A DNA stretch of 64,000 bases, from contig DASVNH010000238.1 of assembly GCA_036383955.1 (NCBI GenBank), positions 1 to 64,000 on the forward strand. The letters are read 5' to 3'. How positions within the stretch are numbered: the first letter of the stretch is position 1; the number at the start of each line of letters is the position of its first letter. Under the pieces are notes generated by a model. The model had not been told where the DNA came from. It did not search any database and saw only the letters and a list, made by a program, of their open reading frames with translations. Positions 25,923 through 34,807 of the stretch are shown here, one piece after another. A program made the position numbers and the translations under genes. Origin of the DNA: JACQFK01 sp036383955 (GTDB lineage Bacteria; Planctomycetota; MHYJ01; JACPRB01).

Positions 25923-26876
25923 TTACACCACGGCGGGCGGGGCATGGAGGTAGGCGGCGGCGCGGCGCTTGGCGGTGATATCCCTGTAGACCCGGTCCAT
26001 CTGCGCGGGGCTCAGCCGCGCGGCGGGGGCCGCCTCGGCCGAGGACAGGCCGCGGTCGTAGGCGTAGAGGCAGAGGTCCATCCGGTCGTAGGGCAGGGCG
26101 AAGTAGAACTCGTCCTGCGTCTGCGGCATCGAGAAGGTGTCGGTCGTCGGCGGCCGCCGGAGGATCTCGTCGGGAACGCCCAGGTGCTCCGCCAGCTGGT
26201 AGACCTGGGTCTTGTAGAGGTGGGCGATCGGCTTGACGTCCGCCGCCCCGTCGCCCTGCTTCACGAAGAAGCCCAGGTCGTACTCCAGGCGGTTCGGCGT
26301 CCCGCAGACGACGTAATTCAGGCGGTCCGCGTGGTAGTACTCGGTCATCTTCCGGGCCCGCTGCTTGTAGTTGGTCGCCGCGACCAGCTGGAGATAGGCC
26401 TCGGACGTCAACCGCAGCGTGCGCGCCTCTCCCGATGGATCCTGGACGGACAGAAGCGTGACGTTCAGTCTTTCACGTTCGACGACCGACGGCAGCACCA
26501 GCTTGCACTTCCAGCCGTCGCCGTACTCCGGCACCACCCGGCGGATGGCCTCGATCTGCCGCTCGTAGCAGCCCAGCGCGCGGAGCGACGGCTCGAGGTC
26601 CTCCAGCAGGGAGGGGATCCGGAACGCCTCCGCCACCGCGCGGCCGAGGCGGAGGGAGTCGCCGGAGCTGTCCCGCTCGGGCATGAACAGGGCCAGGACG
26701 CGGTCGGGCCCGAAGGCCCGCGCGCAGAGGGCCGCGCAGACGGAGCTGTCGACGCCCCCGGACAGCCCGAGGACGGCGCCCCGCCGCCGGAAGCGGCGCA
26801 GGACGATCTCCCGGAGGCTTTCGCAGACGCGTTCGACTTCCGCCGCCGGATCCAGCGCCAGGGCTTCAGGTCCCAC
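25923..26876 (-). CDS. NAD+ synthase (NadE)-like ATP-dependent amidotransferase
   Basis: A 317-residue adenine-nucleotide alpha-hydrolase. It has the PP-loop VLGLSGGVDSSVCAAL, NYKQRARKMTEYYHA, GTPNRLEYDLGFFVKQGDGA, DVKPIAHLYKTQVYQLAEHL and a PTTDTFSMPQTQDEF close, the order of NadE. It contains an insertion of about 60 residues after the PP-loop region and no glutaminase domain. Embedded between an acyl-CoA ligase (11-nt overlap) and an amidotransferase, it is more likely a specialised amide-forming paralogue than the housekeeping NAD synthase, but the sequence alone cannot exclude the latter. Confidence 0.8.
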   Translation of the reverse strand: MGPEALALDPAAEVERVCESLREIVLRRFRRRGAVLGLSGGVDSSVCAALCARAFGPDRVLALFMPERDSSGDSLRLGRAVAEAFRIPSLLEDLEPSLRALGCYERQIEAIRRVVPEYGDGWKCKLVLPSVVERERLNVTLLSVQDPSGEARTLRLTSEAYLQLVAATNYKQRARKMTEYYHADRLNYVVCGTPNRLEYDLGFFVKQGDGAADVKPIAHLYKTQVYQLAEHLGVPDEILRRPPTTDTFSMPQTQDEFYFALPYDRMDLCLYAYDRGLSSAEAAPAARLSPAQMDRVYRDITAKRRAAAYLHAPPAVV

Positions 26877-28461
26877 GGCGGGGCTCTCCTTCGACCAGGC
26901 CGGTCTTCTGGATCTTCCCGGTGTGGGTCTTGGGGAGGTCGGAGACGAACACGATCTCCCGCGGCACCATGTAGGCCTCGAGCCGGCTCTGGCATTCGTG
27001 GCGGATCTGCTTGTCGGTCAGTGAGGCCGTCTGCTCCAGCACCACGAAGGCCTTCACCGCCTGGCCGAGGATCGGATCGGGCACCCCCACCACCGCCGCC
27101 TCCTTCACCCCGGGCAGGTTCAGGAGGACGCCTTCGACTTCCTTCGGCGGCACCTTTTCGCCGCGCGACTTGATGATGTCGTCCATCCGCCCGACGAAGT
27201 AGAGGTAGCCTTCCTCGTCGAAGCGGCAGTAGTCGCCGGTGTAGAGGACCCGCTCACCGGGGAGGGGGCCCGGCCGGAGCTTCTCGGCCGTCGCCTCCGG
27301 CTTCTCCCAGTAGCCCTTCATCACCGTCGCGCCGCGGACGACGAGCTGCCCGACCTCGTTCGGACCGAGGCGGCGGCCCTGGTCGTCGACGACCCACAGC
27401 TCCGTGTTCGGGATCGCCAGGCCGACGCTGGTGGGCTTGCGCTCGAGGTCCTCGGGCGGCAGGTAGGAGCAGCGCTTGCACTCCGTGAGGCCGTACATCG
27501 AGTAGACGCGGGCGTTCGGGAAGAACTCGCGAAGGACGTCGATGTGCTTCGTCGGCAGCGCGGCGGCCGTGTTGGTGACGTAGCGCACGCGGGAGAAGTC
27601 GAAGTCCGCGCGGCTGCGCATCTCGGCCAGGATGGCGAAGATCGTGGGGACGCCGGGGAAGCCGGTGACGCCTTCGTCGACGGCCTTCCGCAGGACCTGG
27701 GCGGGATAGGCGAAGGAGCGCTCGAGGACGAGCCGGGCGCCCGCCTGGAAGGCCATGATCATCTGGTAGAGGCCGTAGTCGAAGGCGAGGGGGAGGACGC
27801 CGAGGATGATCTCGTCCTCCCGGAGCTCGAGGTAGGCGGAGATGGACGTGGAGGCGGCGATCATGTTGCGGTGGGTGAGCATGACGCCCTTGGCGTCCCC
27901 GGTGCTGCCGGACGTGTAGATGATCGCGGCCAGGTCGATGTCGAGGTTCTTCCGCTCCGGGCGCGTGTCGGCCCGCTCCGCCGCGAGCGCGGCGTCCCAG
28001 GCGAGGGCGCCCGGCGGCGGCTCGCCCCCGGTGAAGAGGGCGACGCGGAGGCAGGCCGGCGCGGGGCCGGCGGCTTCGACGACCCGGGCCAGGCGGGCGT
28101 CGGAGACGAGCGCGGCGGCCTTCGAGTCGGCGAGGAGATAGGCGAGCTTGTCGGGCTTGGTCAGCGGGTTGATGAGGCAGGCGACGGCGTTGGCCTTGAG
28201 GGCGCCCCAGAAGGCGACGACGGCCTCCGTGCCGTTCTCGAGAAAGACGAGGACGCGGTCCCCGCGGGCCACGCCCGCCCGGGCGAGGGCGTTGGCGAGC
28301 CGGTTGGAGCGGGCGTCGAGCTCCCCATACGTGACCCGCTCGTCGCCCCGCACCAGAGCGACCTTGTCCGGGAGCCGGGCGGCGGCGCGGAGGAGGACGT
28401 CGGTGAGCTGCGGCGTGGCCGCCTCGATCTGGCGGGTGTGGCCCGTAAAGCCCCGATCCAT
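26866..28461 (-). CDS. AMP-dependent acyl-CoA/acyl-ACP ligase (exosortase-system type)
   Basis: A 531-residue ANL-superfamily enzyme: IIYTSGSTGDAKGVMLTHRN (P-loop, about residues 170-190), YSMYGLTECKRCSYLPPEDL, VLYTGDYCRFDEEGYLYFVGRMDDIIKSRG split over the hinge, and KTHTGKIQKTGL with the C-terminal catalytic Lys. It activates a carboxylate with ATP and passes it to CoA or ACP. The start at 28461 has GGAG/AGGA upstream; a longer frame is antisense to spacer DNA. First gene of a four-gene operon ending in an ACP, the probable acceptor. Confidence 0.88.
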   Translation of the reverse strand: MDRGFTGHTRQIEAATPQLTDVLLRAAARLPDKVALVRGDERVTYGELDARSNRLANALARAGVARGDRVLVFLENGTEAVVAFWGALKANAVACLINPLTKPDKLAYLLADSKAAALVSDARLARVVEAAGPAPACLRVALFTGGEPPPGALAWDAALAAERADTRPERKNLDIDLAAIIYTSGSTGDAKGVMLTHRNMIAASTSISAYLELREDEIILGVLPLAFDYGLYQMIMAFQAGARLVLERSFAYPAQVLRKAVDEGVTGFPGVPTIFAILAEMRSRADFDFSRVRYVTNTAAALPTKHIDVLREFFPNARVYSMYGLTECKRCSYLPPEDLERKPTSVGLAIPNTELWVVDDQGRRLGPNEVGQLVVRGATVMKGYWEKPEATAEKLRPGPLPGERVLYTGDYCRFDEEGYLYFVGRMDDIIKSRGEKVPPKEVEGVLLNLPGVKEAAVVGVPDPILGQAVKAFVVLEQTASLTDKQIRHECQSRLEAYMVPREIVFVSDLPKTHTGKIQKTGLVEGEPRRGT

Positions 28462-28550
28462 GTGGTCCTGCCCTCCCGCGGCCGCTTCGGGGCGGCCCTG
28501 AACCCATAAGGCAAAGGGCGGGGCGGAAGCGTCAAGGGGACCGGACGCGG

Positions 28551-28580
28551 GAATCCGGAATCCGGAAGCCGGACGCCCGG
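28551..28580. repeat. GGAATCC/GGAAGCC short word array in a 197-bp spacer
   Basis: GGAATCC occurs twice in tandem followed by GGAAGCC, in the spacer 28462-28658 between the ligase start and the end of the gene at 28659. The rest of the spacer is GC-rich, with a GGGGCCCC hairpin at about 28638-28656 that could terminate the minus-strand gene upstream. I see no other element in it. Confidence 0.4.
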
Positions 28581-28658
28581 GCGGAGGCCGGGAGCGGCGG
28601 AATCCAGGGGAGGGGAAGGGGGTTGAGGGTTTTCCGCGGGGCCCCTTAGGGGGGCGAC

Positions 28659-30089
28659 CTAGTTCCGGATCGTGAGGCCCTGAGGGACCTCGAAGTTCTT
28701 CGTGGTGACGCGGACGGCGAACTCGAAGCCGCGCTCCCAGTTGCAGATCTTCATCAGCAGCAGGTGGCGGCCCTTGCTGAACGTCACGTCGTGCGAGTTC
28801 TGGTCCCACTTGAAGCCGCGCGGCGCCCAGTCGCCGCCCACGTGCTCGCCGTCGATCCAGAGCTTGTAGCCGTCGTCCGAGCCGATCCGCAGCACCGCCT
28901 TGACGTCCGCCTCCGCCTCGACCCAGCAGGCCGCGTAGACGGTCGTGTGGTCCTTCGGCGGCCAGATCACGGGCGACAGGACCACCTTGCCGGACTCGGC
29001 GGCGTGGGGCGTCCAGGTGAACGCGCCCTGCTCCAGGCCCGCCCCGGGCTTCGCCTTCGCCTCGCCGCCCAGGAAGTCTTCCTTGATCGCCGCGTTGTAC
29101 GGCTTCTCGAACGGCCCGAGCAGCAGCCAGTGCCGGATCGCGCCCTCGTCGTCCAGCTTGAACGGCCCGAGCGAGGTCTTCACGGCCGTGCCCGCCGCTT
29201 TGAGGCGCTCCGTCACCCGCGCCTTCGCGCTCGCCGGGGCCGTCGCCGCGCACTTGGCGTACCAGGCGCCCGCCCGCCGCCGCAGCGCGGCCTTCGCGGG
29301 CTCCGCTTCCTTTTCGCCGGCGTCCCACCAGCCGTCGGCCACCGCCAGCTGGTCCTCCGGCCGCGTCGGGCCCGCCAGGTCCCACTGGGCCAGCTTCTTC
29401 AGCGTCTCGTCCGCGCTTTTTTCGAGATAGGGAAGCCCGACCTCCCACAGCCCCTTCGCGAGCGCCTCATGGCGCCCCACCGTCAGGTTCGCCGCCGGAT
29501 CGGCGGGGTTGGCCTTGAGGACGTCCTTCGCGCGCCGGATGACGTCGAACTTCGCTTTGCGGTCCGCGACCTCCTTCGCGACGGCGTCGGCCTTGCCCAC
29601 GAGGGCGGCTTCCTTGGCCTTGCGGGCGAAGTCGGAGGCGCTCTTGACGGCCTTGGCGGCGGTGTCGAAGTCCTCCTCGTCGGCGGCCTCGACGGCCACG
29701 TCGAGGTGGTCGTTCGCGTGGGCCTTGTACTCGGTCGTCGTTTTCGCGCGGACGGCGAGGATGGCGAGCTTGAGGGCGGCGACGGGGGCGGCGAATTGCT
29801 CGCGCAGGGCGGCCAGGGCGGTCTCGGCGCGGTCGAGGGCGTTGCCCTGCAGGGCGACGTCGTAGGCCTGGCGGAGGGCGACGAACTTGCGGGCGGGGTG
29901 GTCCTTGAGCTCGAGGGCCTGCGTGTAGAGCTTCTGGGCGAGGATGCGCTTCTCGGGGTCCGACCTGCCCTTGTACTCGTCCTTGAAGAGATCCTTGAAG
30001 AACTTCTCCGCGTCGCGCTGGGCGCCGGCTTCGGGCACGGGAAGCCGGTCCTGCGGGATCAGGGAGAGCCCGAGGAGCAGCCAGGTCAT
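28659..30089 (-). CDS. Secreted protein with helical repeats and C-terminal PA14-like domain
   Basis: A 476-residue protein with a very short leader (MTWLLLGLSLIP, then QDRLPVPE). Residues about 25-300 are Ala/Lys-rich helices of TPR character (AVKSASDFARKAKEAALV). From about 315 a beta domain follows (HWLLLGPFEKPYNAAI; AVLRIGSDDGYKLWIDGEHV), which is PA14/GLEYA-like. Probable periplasmic binding or scaffold function. The actin-like gene upstream ends 6 nt before its start, so they are probably cotranscribed. Confidence 0.65.
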   Translation of the reverse strand: MTWLLLGLSLIPQDRLPVPEAGAQRDAEKFFKDLFKDEYKGRSDPEKRILAQKLYTQALELKDHPARKFVALRQAYDVALQGNALDRAETALAALREQFAAPVAALKLAILAVRAKTTTEYKAHANDHLDVAVEAADEEDFDTAAKAVKSASDFARKAKEAALVGKADAVAKEVADRKAKFDVIRRAKDVLKANPADPAANLTVGRHEALAKGLWEVGLPYLEKSADETLKKLAQWDLAGPTRPEDQLAVADGWWDAGEKEAEPAKAALRRRAGAWYAKCAATAPASAKARVTERLKAAGTAVKTSLGPFKLDDEGAIRHWLLLGPFEKPYNAAIKEDFLGGEAKAKPGAGLEQGAFTWTPHAAESGKVVLSPVIWPPKDHTTVYAACWVEAEADVKAVLRIGSDDGYKLWIDGEHVGGDWAPRGFKWDQNSHDVTFSKGRHLLLMKICNWERGFEFAVRVTTKNFEVPQGLTIRN

Positions 30090-30095
30090 ACCAGA

Positions 30096-31607
30096 CTATG
30101 ACGCGTTTTTCTTCCCTTCGTTGAAGGAAATTGGAAATCCTCCGGCCGCGCGCCCGAGCCGCCGCCGGATTTCCGAGTCGGCGGGGCGGACCGCGGCGAC
30201 CGAGGCGCGGTCGAGCACGGACGGGGCGACCAGGACCGGCGCCTGGGTCAGGGAGCGGACCTCCTCGAGGGCCGCGTGCAGGCAGCCTTCCAGGACCGAC
30301 GTGAGGGGCTCTTGGGAGAGGCGGATGTCGGCCACCGGCGCGGGGAAGTCGATCTTGTCGAACTCCTCGCGGACCATCTCGGCGAAGCCGCCGATCTGCG
30401 CCGCGCCGCCGGCGAACACGAGGTCGACGGGCGCGAAGAACGTGGGCTTCTCCGGAGCGTCGTTGAGGCGCTGCTTGATCGCCTGCAGGGTCTCCTGGAG
30501 CAGGGTGCGGAAGTACATGGCGACGGCGACCTCCACCCGGTCCTTGGGCTTGCGGAGGTCCATGCCGCCTTCCTTGGTCGCGCGGACCGTCGAGGCCGGC
30601 ACGCCGAGCGCCTGGGCGACGTGGCGGTCGACCCAGTCGCCGCCGTTCAGCGTCGAGAACGAGAGGGCCGGCAGGCCCTTGAACGAGACGCTGACGTTGA
30701 ACATGCCGGCGCCGCAGGACACGCCGATGCCCGTGAAGTCCCGGTCCTTGAGCTCGGCGATGACGACGGCCTGCCCCTCGAGCACCAGGCGCGGAGTGTA
30801 GCCGAGGCCGCCGAGCACGTTCTCGAGGACGCCGCGGTGGTAGATGAAGTTCCGGTCCGCGTCCAGGGAGTCGGCCGGCAGCGAGTAGGCGCAGATTTCG
30901 CCGGGCTGCCGCGCCCGGCCCAGGAGCCGCTCCACGAGGAGGCCCACGATCGGCAGCGCCTCCGGCTCGTCGGGCGAGATCCGACCCTCCTTCATGGGAT
31001 GCCGCAGCGGCCGCTCGAAGACGTGCGCGAGCTCGAAGGCCTGGTCGCCGAGCACGAAGCCGCGCTCGCCGCGGATGAAGCAGTCGACGTTGAACTTCGG
31101 CAGGATCTTGCGGGCGAACGCGTCCAGGCGGAGGTCGAGGAACACGTTCCGCTGCAGCGTGTGCACGATTTCTCCGTCGTCGCTCCGGCGGGCGGCGGCC
31201 CGGATGTTCTCCGTTCCCAGGTCGAGGCCGCGGCCGGCTTCCAGCGGCAGGCCGTCGAAGGATTGCGCCGGCGGCGGGGTCTCGGGAATCTGGTAAAGCT
31301 CGCCGTCCCCCGGCGCGTCCGGCGCCTCGGGCGCGATCGGGCCGTGCGGCGCCCGGAACAGGGCTTCGATGGCGCGCTTCGACTCCCGCTCGATCCGCTC
31401 GGGGTCGACGCCCACCCGGGACGTCCGGTACTTCAGGACGACCCTCCGGACTTCCTGGTGGATGAGGGACTCGAGGATCGGGCGGGACATCAGCGCGATG
31501 TCCCGTTTTCCCTTCCGGAGCAGATGCGCGAGGCTGACGCGGCTCGACGCCTGCCGGATCAGGTCCTCGACGTCGATGTCCCGGCCGTTGTCCGTAGGTC
31601 GCGGCAT
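30096..31607 (-). CDS. Actin-fold ATPase, MreB/ParM-like, with N-terminal extension
   Basis: A 503-residue protein. Residues 1-125 (rich in charged residues, SRVGVDPERIERESKR) have no recognised fold. The actin-type core starts at GLDLGTENIRAA (phosphate-1) and continues with ERPLRHPMKEGRIS, comparable to the MreB RPMKDGVI segment, a phosphate-2 loop GVSCGAGMFNVSV (GAGM instead of GGGT), STLNGGDWVDRHVA, and the adenosine motif LVFAGGAAQIGGF. It probably forms filaments or acts as a clamp in the cytoplasm. FtsA- and Hsp70-like proteins are alternatives; the MreB resemblance is best. Confidence 0.65.
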   Translation of the reverse strand: MPRPTDNGRDIDVEDLIRQASSRVSLAHLLRKGKRDIALMSRPILESLIHQEVRRVVLKYRTSRVGVDPERIERESKRAIEALFRAPHGPIAPEAPDAPGDGELYQIPETPPPAQSFDGLPLEAGRGLDLGTENIRAAARRSDDGEIVHTLQRNVFLDLRLDAFARKILPKFNVDCFIRGERGFVLGDQAFELAHVFERPLRHPMKEGRISPDEPEALPIVGLLVERLLGRARQPGEICAYSLPADSLDADRNFIYHRGVLENVLGGLGYTPRLVLEGQAVVIAELKDRDFTGIGVSCGAGMFNVSVSFKGLPALSFSTLNGGDWVDRHVAQALGVPASTVRATKEGGMDLRKPKDRVEVAVAMYFRTLLQETLQAIKQRLNDAPEKPTFFAPVDLVFAGGAAQIGGFAEMVREEFDKIDFPAPVADIRLSQEPLTSVLEGCLHAALEEVRSLTQAPVLVAPSVLDRASVAAVRPADSEIRRRLGRAAGGFPISFNEGKKNAS

Positions 31608-31750
31608 GCTCGCCCCCGCTCAATGGCGATGCGCCGGGTGAGGATCGACCTCCAACGACCAGGCCCCTCCCTTTCCCCGTCCCATCGCGTCCACCGGGTT
31701 GTCTCCAGGCTGAGAACGCGGTCTCGCGGGATGTGACGGAAATAGTTCGC

Positions 31751-32167
31751 TCAGGCCGCGCGGGTGCCGCCGCCCTCCAGGATTCCCAGGGCTTCGGAGA
31801 AGGCGCGGAAGACGTCGGACTCGGTCACGATGCCCACGGTCTTTCCGCCCTCGACGACCGGCACGCCCGAGATCTTGTGGGCCAGCATCAGGCCGGCGAC
31901 GCGGCTCAGGGAGTCGTCGGGGCCGACGCTGAACGGCTCCCGCGTCATGACATCCGTGACGCGCAGGTTGAGCCGCCGCCAGGAGAGCGGGAAGGGGCCC
32001 AGCTTGGACTGGATGTCCGATTTCGTCACGATGCCCACCAGCCCGCTCTCGTCCTCGACGGGCAGGCGCCGGATTTTGCGCTGCTCCATCAGCCGGAGGG
32101 CCGCGTGGGCCGAGGTCCGGGGCGCGACGAGAATCGGGGGTGCCGTCATCCATTCGCGTACGAGCAT
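31751..32167 (-). CDS. CBS-domain protein
   Basis: A 138-residue protein made of two CBS motifs: MLVREWMTAPPILVAPRTSA to GIVTKSDIQ, then VTDVMTREPFSVGPDDSL to GIVTESDVFRAFSEAL. A pair forms one Bateman module that binds adenosine nucleotides or SAM. A strong AGGAGGAG Shine-Dalgarno lies before the ATG at 32167. It stands alone; the partner it regulates is not obvious. Spacer 31608-31750 shows no gene. Confidence 0.87.
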   Translation of the reverse strand: MLVREWMTAPPILVAPRTSAHAALRLMEQRKIRRLPVEDESGLVGIVTKSDIQSKLGPFPLSWRRLNLRVTDVMTREPFSVGPDDSLSRVAGLMLAHKISGVPVVEGGKTVGIVTESDVFRAFSEALGILEGGGTRAA

Positions 32168-32358
32168 GGGGGACTCCTCCTACGTCCATCGACGGAGCAA
32201 GCGGGCGGCCAGCGCGGCCGGCTCCGGGCGGAGGAAGTCGAGACAGGAAAAGTCCGCGCTCGCCCCATAAATCACACTGTCCAATTCATGGTTTCTCCAC
32301 TTCGTAACGGGGTTCCGAGGGCCCGCCTCAGCCTCGTGGTGATGGAAGGAGAGACTCC

Positions 32359-32535
32359 ATGGTCCGCAAACTGTTGATCGCGGCCGCGGGCGCTCTTGGA
32401 TTCGCGGCCGTCGGTTGTGAGCGCGAGGAAGGCCGCACGCCCGGCGGCACCACGCGGCCGGCGCCTCAGACGGAGCCCCAGAAAGACACGCAGCCGCCGC
32501 CGGCGCCCAAGCCTTCCGAAGAGTATCCCCGCTAG
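32359..32535 (+). CDS. Small Pro-rich lipoprotein
   Basis: A 58-residue reading frame: ATG at 32359 with GGAGAG 6 nt upstream, a signal peptide MVRKLLIAAAGALGFAAVGC with lipobox AVGC, then a low-complexity Pro/Gln/Lys/Glu tail (TEPQKDTQPPPAPKPSEEYP). It would be a lipid-anchored envelope peptide. Its TAG stop overlaps the TAG of the convergent sulfatase on the CTAG at 32532-32535. The spacer upstream (32168-32358) holds divergent promoter DNA, with CATAAAT near 32268 as the most AT-rich spot. Confidence 0.7.
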   Translation: MVRKLLIAAAGALGFAAVGCEREEGRTPGGTTRPAPQTEPQKDTQPPPAPKPSEEYPR

Positions 32536-33941
32536 CCCCGCCCGGGCGGGCGGACGCCGCGGCCGTCGCGCTTCAGCGCCGAGTCCCCGAGCTCGACGCG
32601 GGCGCGCTCGGCCGCCTCGAGGAGGCGGCTCACGATCTCGGGGCGCTTCGCCGCGAGGTTCTCGGATTCCGAGGGATCCTTCTCGAGGTCGAAGAGCGCG
32701 AGGTCGATCCGCTTCTGGACGTACTTGACGGGGATCCCGTCCTTGCCGCCCGGCCGGCCGTCGAGCGAGCGGTACTCGTGGGGCAGGTGCAGCTTCCAGC
32801 GGCCCAGCCGGACCGCCTGCAGCTCCCGGTTCCAGTAGTACCACGCCTCCTCGCGCGGCGACGGCCCGCCCTGAAAGACGGGGCGCAGATCCTTGCCGTC
32901 GATCGCATGCGCCGGCAGCGGGGCGCCCGCCAGCGCGGCGATCGTGGGGAAGAGGTCGATCGACATCGCGGGCCGCAGATTGACCGCCCCGGCCGAGACG
33001 TAGCCCGGCCAGCGCATCACGCAGGGCACGCGCACGCCGCCTTCGAACGACGTCCCCTTGCCCTCGCGCAGCGGGCCCGCCGAGCCCGCGTGGTCGCCGT
33101 ACGACAGCCACGGCCCGTTGTCCGACGTGAAGATCACCAGCGTGTCCTTCGTCAGGTTCAGGCGGTCGAGCGTCCCCAGGATCACCCCCACGGACGCGTC
33201 GATCTCCTCGATCACGTCGCCGTAGAGGCCCTTCGACGTCCTTCCCTTGTACTCCTTGGAGGCGAAGAGCGGGACGTGGGGCATGGTGTGGGGAAGGTAG
33301 AGGAAGAACGGCTTGTCCTTGTTGGCTTCGATGAAGGCGGCGCCGCGCCGCGCATACTCGCCGGTGAGCTTGGACTGGTCGGGGTTGATCTCGACGACCC
33401 GCTCGCGCTCCATGAGCGGCAGCTCCGGATAGGCGCCGGGCGTCTCGGGATGTCGGGGCCACATGTCGTTCGAGTAGGGCAGGCCGAACCAGTCGTCGAA
33501 GCCGTGCCGGGTGGGAAGATGCGGCGCGAGGTGGCCGAGATGCCACTTGCCGTAGACGGCCGTCGCGTAGCCGCGCCCTTTCAGGGCCTCGGCGATCGTG
33601 ACCTCGTTCGGGTGCAGGCCCTCGGCGGAGCGGTGGTTGAGGGCGCCGGCGATGCCGACCCGGTTGGGATAGCAGCCGGTGAGCAGGGCCGCGCGCGAGG
33701 CGGAGCAGACGGCCTGCGGCACCGAGAAGTCGGCGAAGCGCGTGCCTTCCGCGGCGAGCCGGTCCAGGTGCGGGGTGCGGTAGCCCTTGGCCCCGTAGGC
33801 GCCGATGTCGGCGAAGCCCAGGTCGTCGGCGAAGATGAGCACGACGTTGGGCCCTCCTTCGCGACGTCCTTCGGACGTCGCTACGGAGGGCGAGCCCGCC
33901 GTACAGCCGGCGAGGAGCACGAGCGGAAGCAGGCGCCTCAT
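32532..33941 (-). CDS. Sulfatase, secreted lipoprotein type
   Basis: A 469-residue arylsulfatase-family enzyme with lipobox LVLLAGC. The metal/active site shows NVVLIFADDLGFADIGAYG and SVPQAVCSASRAALLTG; Cys in the C-x-A-x-R core is the residue converted to formylglycine by an anaerobic or FGE-type maturase (none in the window). YGKWHLGH and FTSDNGPWLS complete the site. It likely removes sulfate from polysaccharides outside the cytoplasm, typical of Planctomycetota. Its start overlaps the upstream hydrolase stop (ATGA), forming a two-gene operon. Confidence 0.92.
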   Translation of the reverse strand: MRRLLPLVLLAGCTAGSPSVATSEGRREGGPNVVLIFADDLGFADIGAYGAKGYRTPHLDRLAAEGTRFADFSVPQAVCSASRAALLTGCYPNRVGIAGALNHRSAEGLHPNEVTIAEALKGRGYATAVYGKWHLGHLAPHLPTRHGFDDWFGLPYSNDMWPRHPETPGAYPELPLMERERVVEINPDQSKLTGEYARRGAAFIEANKDKPFFLYLPHTMPHVPLFASKEYKGRTSKGLYGDVIEEIDASVGVILGTLDRLNLTKDTLVIFTSDNGPWLSYGDHAGSAGPLREGKGTSFEGGVRVPCVMRWPGYVSAGAVNLRPAMSIDLFPTIAALAGAPLPAHAIDGKDLRPVFQGGPSPREEAWYYWNRELQAVRLGRWKLHLPHEYRSLDGRPGGKDGIPVKYVQKRIDLALFDLEKDPSESENLAAKRPEIVSRLLEAAERARVELGDSALKRDGRGVRPPGRG

Positions 33942-34795
33942 TTCCCCAGTGTAGCGAGGAAGCGGCGGAGGGTCTCGAAGTACTCGGCGCTGTTGGCGTC
34001 GATCATTCCGTTGTGATCGCCGCGGTCGTACCAGGCTTTCTCCTTGGGCTCGGCGGCGGCGGCGAAGAGGCGTTCGGCCATCTCGAAGGGCACGATCTCG
34101 TCGCGGCGGCTGTGGATGAAGAGCTTGGGGCAGGCGATCGTCCGGACCTTCGACAGGTTGTCGTAGTTCGTCCGCATGAACCAGCGGGCGGGGAAGACGG
34201 GCATCACCCGGCTCGCCATGTCCTTCGCGCTGGTGAAGGCCGACTGCACGATCAGGCCGCCGACGGGGGACGTCGCGGCGATCTCGCAGGCGGGGCCGCC
34301 GCCGAGCGACTTCCCGAGCACGACGATGCGCCCGGGCGGGGTCTTCGCGGCGAGCCAGTCGTAGGCGGCGCGGGCGTCGCGGTACAGCCCTTCCTCGTTC
34401 GGGGAGCCCTCGCTGCGGCCGTAGCCGCGGTAGTCGAGCGCGAACACGTTCGCCGGGAGGCGGCGGAGGTCGTCGATGTAGCCCCGCCGGTCCCCGATGT
34501 GCCCCGCGTTGCCGTGGAAGTAGAGGATGGAGACCTTGGCGTCGGGGTGGGGGACGTACCAGCCGTGGATTTTGACGCCGTCGGAGGTCGTCAGGAAGAC
34601 GTCCTCCCCGGGGCTCCGTCCGAGTTCTTCCTTGGTCGGGAAGTAGATGAACTTGTCTTCGAAGATCATGACGAAGGCTCCGCCCAGCAGGAAGACGAGG
34701 AAGACCGTAAGGGCCGCCGAGCGCGCGACCTTGCGCCAGAGAGGAGCCGAAACCGGACCCGGACCCGGACCCGGAACGTGCGCAGAATCCTTCAC
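33938..34795 (-). CDS. Membrane-anchored alpha/beta hydrolase (BEM46-like)
   Basis: A hydrolase of about 285 residues: an N-terminal membrane anchor (AALTVFLVFLLGGAFVM), then ILYFHGNAGHIGDR, FALDYRGYGRSEGSP, the elbow VVLGKSLGGGPA (nucleophile Ser) and late Asp/His (HSRRDEIVPF; DRGDHNGM). The start is uncertain: GTG 34795 is chosen; an ATG at 34846 would add 17 residues encoded by repeat DNA. The N-terminal Gly-Pro run is encoded by a CGGACC repeat array. It precedes and overlaps the sulfatase gene. Confidence 0.8.
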   Translation of the reverse strand: MKDSAHVPGPGPGPVSAPLWRKVARSAALTVFLVFLLGGAFVMIFEDKFIYFPTKEELGRSPGEDVFLTTSDGVKIHGWYVPHPDAKVSILYFHGNAGHIGDRRGYIDDLRRLPANVFALDYRGYGRSEGSPNEEGLYRDARAAYDWLAAKTPPGRIVVLGKSLGGGPACEIAATSPVGGLIVQSAFTSAKDMASRVMPVFPARWFMRTNYDNLSKVRTIACPKLFIHSRRDEIVPFEMAERLFAAAAEPKEKAWYDRGDHNGMIDANSAEYFETLRRFLATLGK

Positions 34796-34807
34796 ACCCA
34801 ACCCCCA

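Noticed and set aside
23911..28535. Long plus-strand frames antisense to the asparagine-synthase, NadE-like and ligase genes
   Set aside because: Low-complexity Glu/Gly/Arg/Val composition and no start signals; the minus-strand proteins carry complete family motifs.
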